The position numbers were made by a program, and so were the translations under genes. A model generated the notes under the pieces. It did no database searches. It was not told the DNA's origin and saw only the letters and a list, made by a program, of their open reading frames with translations. From the NCBI GenBank assembly GCA_037126765.1, contig JBBCBC010000009.1, forward strand, positions 28,542,870 to 28,606,869: a DNA stretch of 64,000 nt. The letters run 5' to 3'. The stretch is from Stenogyne calaminthoides (Eukaryota > Streptophyta > Magnoliopsida > Lamiales > Lamiaceae). Shown one piece after another: positions 58,701 to 64,000 of this stretch; position 1 is the first letter of the stretch; each line of letters begins with the position of its first letter.

Positions 58701-59010
58701 TAATAATAGTTTTTGAATATAATAGTGATAGAGATCTTGTATAGACCTGGTTCAAATGAATCTTACTCAACATATCTACACAATAATTCACCCTAACATT
58801 CTAAAATCTAAAGTATAACATATATGGCAAATTCTTCTGTGTACCATTTGCACCAATTTTGATTTGATGCAATTGGATTTCAATTCATTTTTTTTTACCC
58901 GCCCGAACCCGAGTGGTTCATGGTTCACTCGGGCCGAGTAGTTCATGGTTCACCAGGCCCAAATAGATCATGATTTATGGTTAATTATTTAGTGTTTAAT
59001 TTGGGTGTAG

Positions 59011-59194
59011 ATCGTTCATCCACCTGACCATTGAGCTCCTCATTTGAGTGGGAGACTCAGGTTCGATTCCCTCTGGGAACGAATTTGGAGTTATGGGAGT
59101 TATAAGGTGGATTGACGATTTCATGGAGTATCTGGTGCTAGGTGTACTAACTACTAACAACTAACATCTAACTTTGTCCGATCAAAAAAAAAAA
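59011..59194 (+). mobile_element. tRNA-derived SINE with 6-bp target duplication
   Basis: A 184-bp sequence with a good B box (GGTTCGATTCC, about 59070-59080), a plausible A-box region 30-45 bp upstream, and a 3' A run after TCCGATC. It is flanked by GTGTAG (59005-59010 and 59195-59200). Transcription would be by RNA polymerase III. Confidence 0.72.
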
Positions 59195-59200
59195 GTGTAG

Positions 59201-59739
59201 TCATCCAAATTAAAATTGAATTCAATTGCATCTTGTGCACTTGATGCACACAAGTGTCAATCAACATATATACACCGAAATTTAAAAAAATCTGAGAATG
59301 GGTTTTAGAGATTTTATCGTGGGAAGTATGTATTGCTCGGTAACCCGACTAATTTTAAATTTTGGCGCTCAACCCCTTTGACCAATTATTTCTTCTAACA
59401 AAAATAATGAAAAAAAAAACTTCAAACTCTTTCTTCTTTCAAATCGAAGAAGAGAAAGCTTGCATGGCTGCATCTTCTACAAATCGCCTTCTTCAAATCG
59501 TCGTTTTCGCATCAAAAGAACTTGCCCTTATTGGAAGAAGAAAAATCAAAATATAGTTTTTGTTCTTTCTTCAAACGAGAAAATCCCAGAATTGCAGGGG
59601 TGTGTAATTGTAGCCTATTATTCACTGAACGGAGTTATTAGTTTGATATTGTTACCGATCTTTTATTATCAATAGATTTGATCTTCAGGCATTTTTTTTA
59701 ATCTATAAAATTGCCCTAAATCAATCATCTACACCCTAA
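59201..59739. other. AT-rich spacer inside the inverted repeat
   Basis: Short open frames only (for example 59362-59556), without recognisable domains. I do not call a gene. Confidence 0.35.
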
Positions 59740-59845
59740 ACACTAAATAATAAACCCTAAATTATGACATATTCGGGCAGGCCAACCATGAATCACTTGG
59801 GCCGAGTGAACCATGAACCACTCAATTTTGTCTTACCTTCACCAA

Positions 59846-61350
59846 TTTTGTCTTACCTTCACCAATTACAAAATTTGATTGTAAATTAAAGTTTTTTCAT
59901 GTATGAAAGTTTTTATACTAGACTTAGTTTTTTTTATGGTCTCCCTGAATGACTTTTACTTAATTTGCTTCCTTTCTTTAAATTGGTAAGAGTTTAGGAT
60001 GTATTAGTGACTTTTAAATTTTGACTTTGTAACCTGCACGTTTTTTACTTTGTAATTTTATTGATTTATAAATTTTAATTTTAACTTGCATGAATTAATT
60101 AAAATTTAAAAGTGATAAAAGTGTGTAAGGTGAAAAATGAAAATCAAAATTTAAAAGTCAATAGAACTAAAATAAAAAATAGTAAAATTACGGTGCAAAA
60201 TAAATATTTTTCCTTGTAAAATACTTGTTTGACTAACTACTAATAAATACGTATGAATATGAATTCATTTCTCGATGAGATGAAAGTATAAATTAGCAAG
60301 TGTAGCGATTTTTCTATGCATTAAGATGTTATACTACATGCTTAATGTGTAATATCGCATAATATAATAATACATGTAGTATAATATATTAAAGTATTGT
60401 TGACAATGCCCATCAAGAATATAGCGAGCATGGAAATAACCAGTGTAGCCTTTGACTAGCGTTGATAAACCAGAGTTGGAGAATCAACCATCATTTTCAT
60501 GGAGTTGAACTCAAACGCTACAAATGGTTTTGATTGCACAACTATTTTGCTCATACAATTTCTCTTATATGCTGCTTTGACTTTGTTTCTTGAATTCTTG
60601 ATTTAGGAATTTCATTTTCTGATGGCAATTCATCTGAAACCTTTTGTTGCTGCAACGACTCTCACCCCTATAACATATATACATTCTAAATTAAAAAATA
60701 TATATATATATATATATTAAAAAAGATTGTAAGACAAAAAAATGATGAAATAATTTAAGCCAGTTTAGATCATCATCATTCGTGCCACAAAAAAAAAATT
60801 GTTAGATAGATTAAAATTAAATGCAAGTTACTCTCGCTAATTTATTTACCCAATAACATGATTTGATGTTTCAAATTAATTTGGGAATTTTGATGTGTTT
60901 CGTCTGAGAATTTCTCTAAAAATTAATTGAGCAACATTTCGGTGCACCAAATGAAAAGTGCAATTGATGCATTTACCACAAAGTTTCAACCAAACAATTT
61001 TTATACTTTTTTTGCAGAATCTATGTGTATTCGAAAAAATATTAATAGTGTTAAGTATATACATTAATACTTTTATTTATATATGAATTAATACTCTCTA
61101 TTTCATTTTTCTGAGTCCTAACTTGTTTTTGAAAACCTAGAAGTCGACGTCCCTGTCTATAAGAATTATATCGCTCGTCTCACATCCCTTCCCCTTCTAG
61201 ATCGGGCATCCCTTGATTTCTCTCTTTAATTCAGAGCCTCTGATTTCTCTCTCTAGTCTTAGTATGAGTTGAAATTAAAATAAAAAGTATATGGGTTGCA
61301 TGACACAACTAAACTAATACACATATTTTTTTGTCGAGTGGGTCTCATGT
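59846..61350. other. AT-rich intergenic DNA
   Basis: No supported gene. It contains a TA microsatellite near 60695-60717 and a 12-bp-arm hairpin at 60329-60384 (TTATACTACATG / CATGTAGTATAA). A GC-richer stretch at 60420-60650 may be the relic of a gene fragment. Confidence 0.4.
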
Positions 61351-61354
61351 GCAG

Positions 61355-61556
61355 CGAACACTCCATAATATATTTTAAGAACATATAATTTATTGCACTG
61401 AAACATATAATTTATTACACTAAAACGTGCAACATGTATTCGTAAAAAAATATGCATGTTTCAATGTAAAAAGTTGTACACTTCAGTTCAATAAAATGTA
61501 TATTTCTAAAATACGCTATGAAGTACACAGTTCACCTGGTACATACAAACACATGT
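61355..61556. repeat. Possible MITE with about 50-bp imperfect inverted ends
   Basis: The left arm CAGCGAACACTCCATAATAT and the reverse complement of the right arm CAGGTGAACTGTGTACTTCA share order and many bases through TTATTG.ACTGAA. No clear target duplication. hAT-like at best. Confidence 0.35.
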
Positions 61557-61807
61557 ATGCCAAATTAAATAAGAAAGGGGAATTTTATTTTTTTTGATAA
61601 CGAAATATTTCATTTTGGATACTCCATACACGGGAATTAATAAATTCCTTATAAATAAGGATTTCGAGGCATTAGTACTCGAAACGTTACTAAATTTTGG
61701 TTATATATATATATAATCTTTTGTATTTATATTTTCCATTTTGATTAACATCTACGGCCAAATATTATTTAGTTGAATGTCTTCTAAATTTATAATACAA
61801 AATAATA

Positions 61808-61961
61808 CTCCCTCTGTTCCCTACCATTTTGCACATTTCTATTTTGGTTCATCCCCCACCATATTGCACACCCCAAATATGGAAAAGTCAACAAAACACA
61901 AAAAAATATTTTTTCTTAAAATGTGTGCTTAAGAAAAAAAAAATGGTGGGGACGAGGGGAG
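61808..61961. mobile_element. Stowaway MITE (154 bp)
   Basis: Left end CTCCCTCTGTTCCCTACCATTTT, right end AAATGGTGGGGACGAGGGGAG, TA target duplication at 61806-61807 and 61962-61963. Confidence 0.85.
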
Positions 61962-62000
61962 TATAGTACCTAATTTGATAAAATGTGTACTTTATAGTTA

Positions 62001-62210
62001 CTCCTCCGGCCCACCAATTTTATGCATTTTGACTTTTCAACACGCGTGCCATGAAGCGAGTTTTGTATTAGTAATTAAAATAATAGTTTCGATTTTTAGT
62101 TTAATAATGTATTATGCGGTCCAAAAAGGCCCAACCAAATACTATGTAGTCAAAAAAATTAAATTAGAGTACTTACAAGTCCAAAAGTACAAAAGAAAAT
62201 GCCATTTTAC
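62001..62210. mobile_element. Stowaway-like left end, right end not found
   Basis: TA followed by CTCCTCCGGCCCACCAATTTTATGCATTTTG, the typical left end. A matching right end is not visible, so the end position is arbitrary. Confidence 0.4.
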
Positions 62211-62908
62211 CCCATCTTTTTAATCACGTCCCTCTCATTTTCTCTCATTTCTTTTATTTCTCTCTTTTTAATTCTCCCTCTCTCTCTAACTTCTCCAATC
62301 TCTCCTCTACCAAAATCACCTTCGCCCTAACCATCAGAAGCGGAACGGGTGATGGCCCGTCAACAAAGCCCCCCCCACCCCCTCCCCAAAACAACATGGC
62401 CATGTCCAAACCTCCTTCAACCAACCCAAACTGCATTTATGGCGCACAAGCCTCCTTCAACAATCCCCACGCCCGCCCCTCCACGGAATGGCCCGAATCC
62501 ACTACCCTTCGTTTTTTTTTTTTTGTGGTGATTTTTGTGGATCCATGATTTTTTTTTGTGGATCTATGGTTTGTGGGCGGAATCGGGTTTTTTTTTTGTG
62601 GATTTGTGGTTGGTGGCGGTGGTGAGAGGGCTGTGATTTTTTTTTTTTTTGGTGGTTGGTGGCGGTGGTGAGGGCGCCCGGTCTGAGTTGTTCTCCCATG
62701 GCAACAAGCGAAGAAACATTATGAATTATGAATTAACGATCAACAATGGTTGGTGTTTCTTTTTGGATTTTTAAAATTTTCATGTTTAGTGTATTTTGGT
62801 AACTCACCAAAAACTGAGTTTCGTTGGTGATGGATTTTTTTTTTTTTTTTTACAGCTTGTAAGTTAAAGAATTGTATTGTTTTGTTTTTCAAGAATTTCA
62901 AGAAATTG
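62211..62908. other. CT-rich and T/G-rich low-complexity DNA
   Basis: A pyrimidine-rich tract (62225-62300) is followed by a C-rich stretch. Then come repeated units of T-run plus GTGGAT / GGTGGTTGGTGGCGGTGGTGAG (two copies, near 62605 and 62651). The pattern resembles a plant 5' untranslated region, but no convincing coding frame follows before the gap. Confidence 0.4.
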
Positions 62909-63408
62909 NNNNNNNNNNNNNNNNNNNNNNNNNNNNNNNNNNNNNNNNNNNNNNNNNNNNNNNNNNNNNNNNNNNNNNNNNNNNNNNNNNNNNNNNNNNN
63001 NNNNNNNNNNNNNNNNNNNNNNNNNNNNNNNNNNNNNNNNNNNNNNNNNNNNNNNNNNNNNNNNNNNNNNNNNNNNNNNNNNNNNNNNNNNNNNNNNNNN
63101 NNNNNNNNNNNNNNNNNNNNNNNNNNNNNNNNNNNNNNNNNNNNNNNNNNNNNNNNNNNNNNNNNNNNNNNNNNNNNNNNNNNNNNNNNNNNNNNNNNNN
63201 NNNNNNNNNNNNNNNNNNNNNNNNNNNNNNNNNNNNNNNNNNNNNNNNNNNNNNNNNNNNNNNNNNNNNNNNNNNNNNNNNNNNNNNNNNNNNNNNNNNN
63301 NNNNNNNNNNNNNNNNNNNNNNNNNNNNNNNNNNNNNNNNNNNNNNNNNNNNNNNNNNNNNNNNNNNNNNNNNNNNNNNNNNNNNNNNNNNNNNNNNNNN
63401 NNNNNNNN
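62909..63408. other. Assembly gap of 500 N
   Basis: Exactly 500 ambiguous bases, a conventional scaffold gap length. Open frames reported across it are meaningless. Confidence 0.99.
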
Positions 63409-64000
63409 TTTTGCAGATGAAAAGTTACCAATCGTGGTCTGGTCTGCTTTTTCTTTTTTCTTCCTTTTGGTTTCATCAAAGAGGTTGGACATCTATGTTC
63501 GTAGAAAAGGGCGAACGCTGCGAGATCTCCTTCTCGAGTTCCTCTCTGATAACAAAGAGAGGAGTGATCTCAACGCGTAAGCGCAGAGCAGGTAGTTGGG
63601 CTCGAGCAAGCTGATTTCGCCTTGCCTGCTCAGAAGCTTAGAAAATGTTTCCAACCCATATCCAAGTTGGTTGTTGGTTTTGGCTCACAAGCCTGCATAC
63701 CTTCTAAAAGTACTCGCGGTTCTGATTGAGTATCTTCGTCTGAATCGAGAGTCATTGTGACCGAGTTCGAGCTTCGCCAAAGAGGATATACTAGTTGCAT
63801 TATTTCAAAGGCGATGGCATTGTGCATCCCAATCGTAGATTGCCTCGTCAACTAGTTTTGCTTGTCATCTTCAATCGCTTCATCGATCTCTACTGAAAGA
63901 GTACTGTGAATTTCGGTTTTCAAATGCATCCTTGATCTCATCCTCATCTTCGAGTATGATGATCTAGGTATCGTGAGTCATCGAGCAAATGGCTCAGATG
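63409..64000. other. Unrecognised sequence after the gap
   Basis: GC content and codon-like periodicity are higher than in the preceding region. A minus-strand open stretch 63851-63630 (YPLWRSSNSVTMTLDSDEDT) and a plus-strand stretch after a TTTTGCAG acceptor-like site at 63409-63416 are both possible gene pieces. I do not recognise either. Confidence 0.3.

Larger units (their letters stand above)
58866..59845. repeat. Inverted repeat pair (arms about 90 bp, 980 bp apart)
   Basis: The left arm (58910-59000) begins GAGTGGTTCATGGTTCACTCGG. The reverse complement of the right arm (59740-59842) begins with the same 20 bases. The arms then diverge but both end TTATTTAGTGTTTA. The left arm lies next to a SINE. 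It may be a decayed terminal-inverted-repeat element; no target duplication was identified. Confidence 0.5.

Noticed and set aside
59362..59675. Small protein genes near 59.4-59.7 kb
   Set aside because: Short frames in AT-rich DNA without conserved features, splice context or codon bias.
62740..63614. Long open frames across 62.7-63.6 kb
   Set aside because: They exist only because the 500 N were translated as open codons.

Overview
The window is plant nuclear DNA, most likely from a flowering plant and probably a eudicot. It consists almost entirely of transposable elements. Evidence for a plant is the set of families present: a Sirevirus-type Copia element with an env-like region, Tat-type Ty3/Gypsy elements with antisense genes, a CACTA transposon, Stowaway MITEs and a tRNA-derived SINE. 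I found no intact host gene. A run of exactly 500 N (62909-63408) marks a scaffold gap.

Layout, outermost to innermost. (1) A decayed LINE (about 51660-52870, minus strand) is cut at 51659 by an LTR called C here (51127-51659). (2) A Tat-like Gypsy element, G2, lies against C. Its 3' LTR is 50470-51126, its 3' body 44095-50469, and its gag-protease-RT start is 16857-18660. (3) G2 is split by a minus-strand Copia element, X (18661-44089), flanked by a 5-bp target site duplication (AGGGA). (4) X holds three further insertions: Gypsy element G (20986-32220, plus strand, near-matching 5-bp duplication), non-autonomous LTR element Y (33063-37177, duplication ACCCT), and a solo LTR of family B inside the X 5' LTR (41199-42735, duplication TGGGC). 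(5) The left part of G2 borders a second C copy (15837-16856). That copy is cut by the Sirevirus (1-15836, minus strand), whose env-like region carries another solo LTR of family B (4938-6585, duplication AACAT).

From 52.9 kb to the end the DNA is AT-rich and holds DNA transposons. These include a non-autonomous CACTA element (53897-57622, TSD TAA) filled by a minisatellite of about 100 copies that itself contains a Stowaway MITE. Further Stowaway pieces, a SINE with a 6-bp TSD and several inverted repeats follow.

The elements follow standard retrotransposon logic: LTR promoters, tRNA primer sites, gag, protease, integrase and RT/RNase H. Most coding frames are broken. The least ordinary biology is in G. 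Downstream of pol, two antisense transcription units each have their own TATA box, 3'-end module and upstream block, and a polypurine tract lies next to each, so the 3' end of the element appears duplicated. G2 keeps one such unit. A second notable signal is technical: paired repeat copies repeatedly differ by CAG or CTG in one and CG in the other, often with an indel. This suggests a base-calling artefact at CHG-methylated sites and could account for some of the frameshifts.
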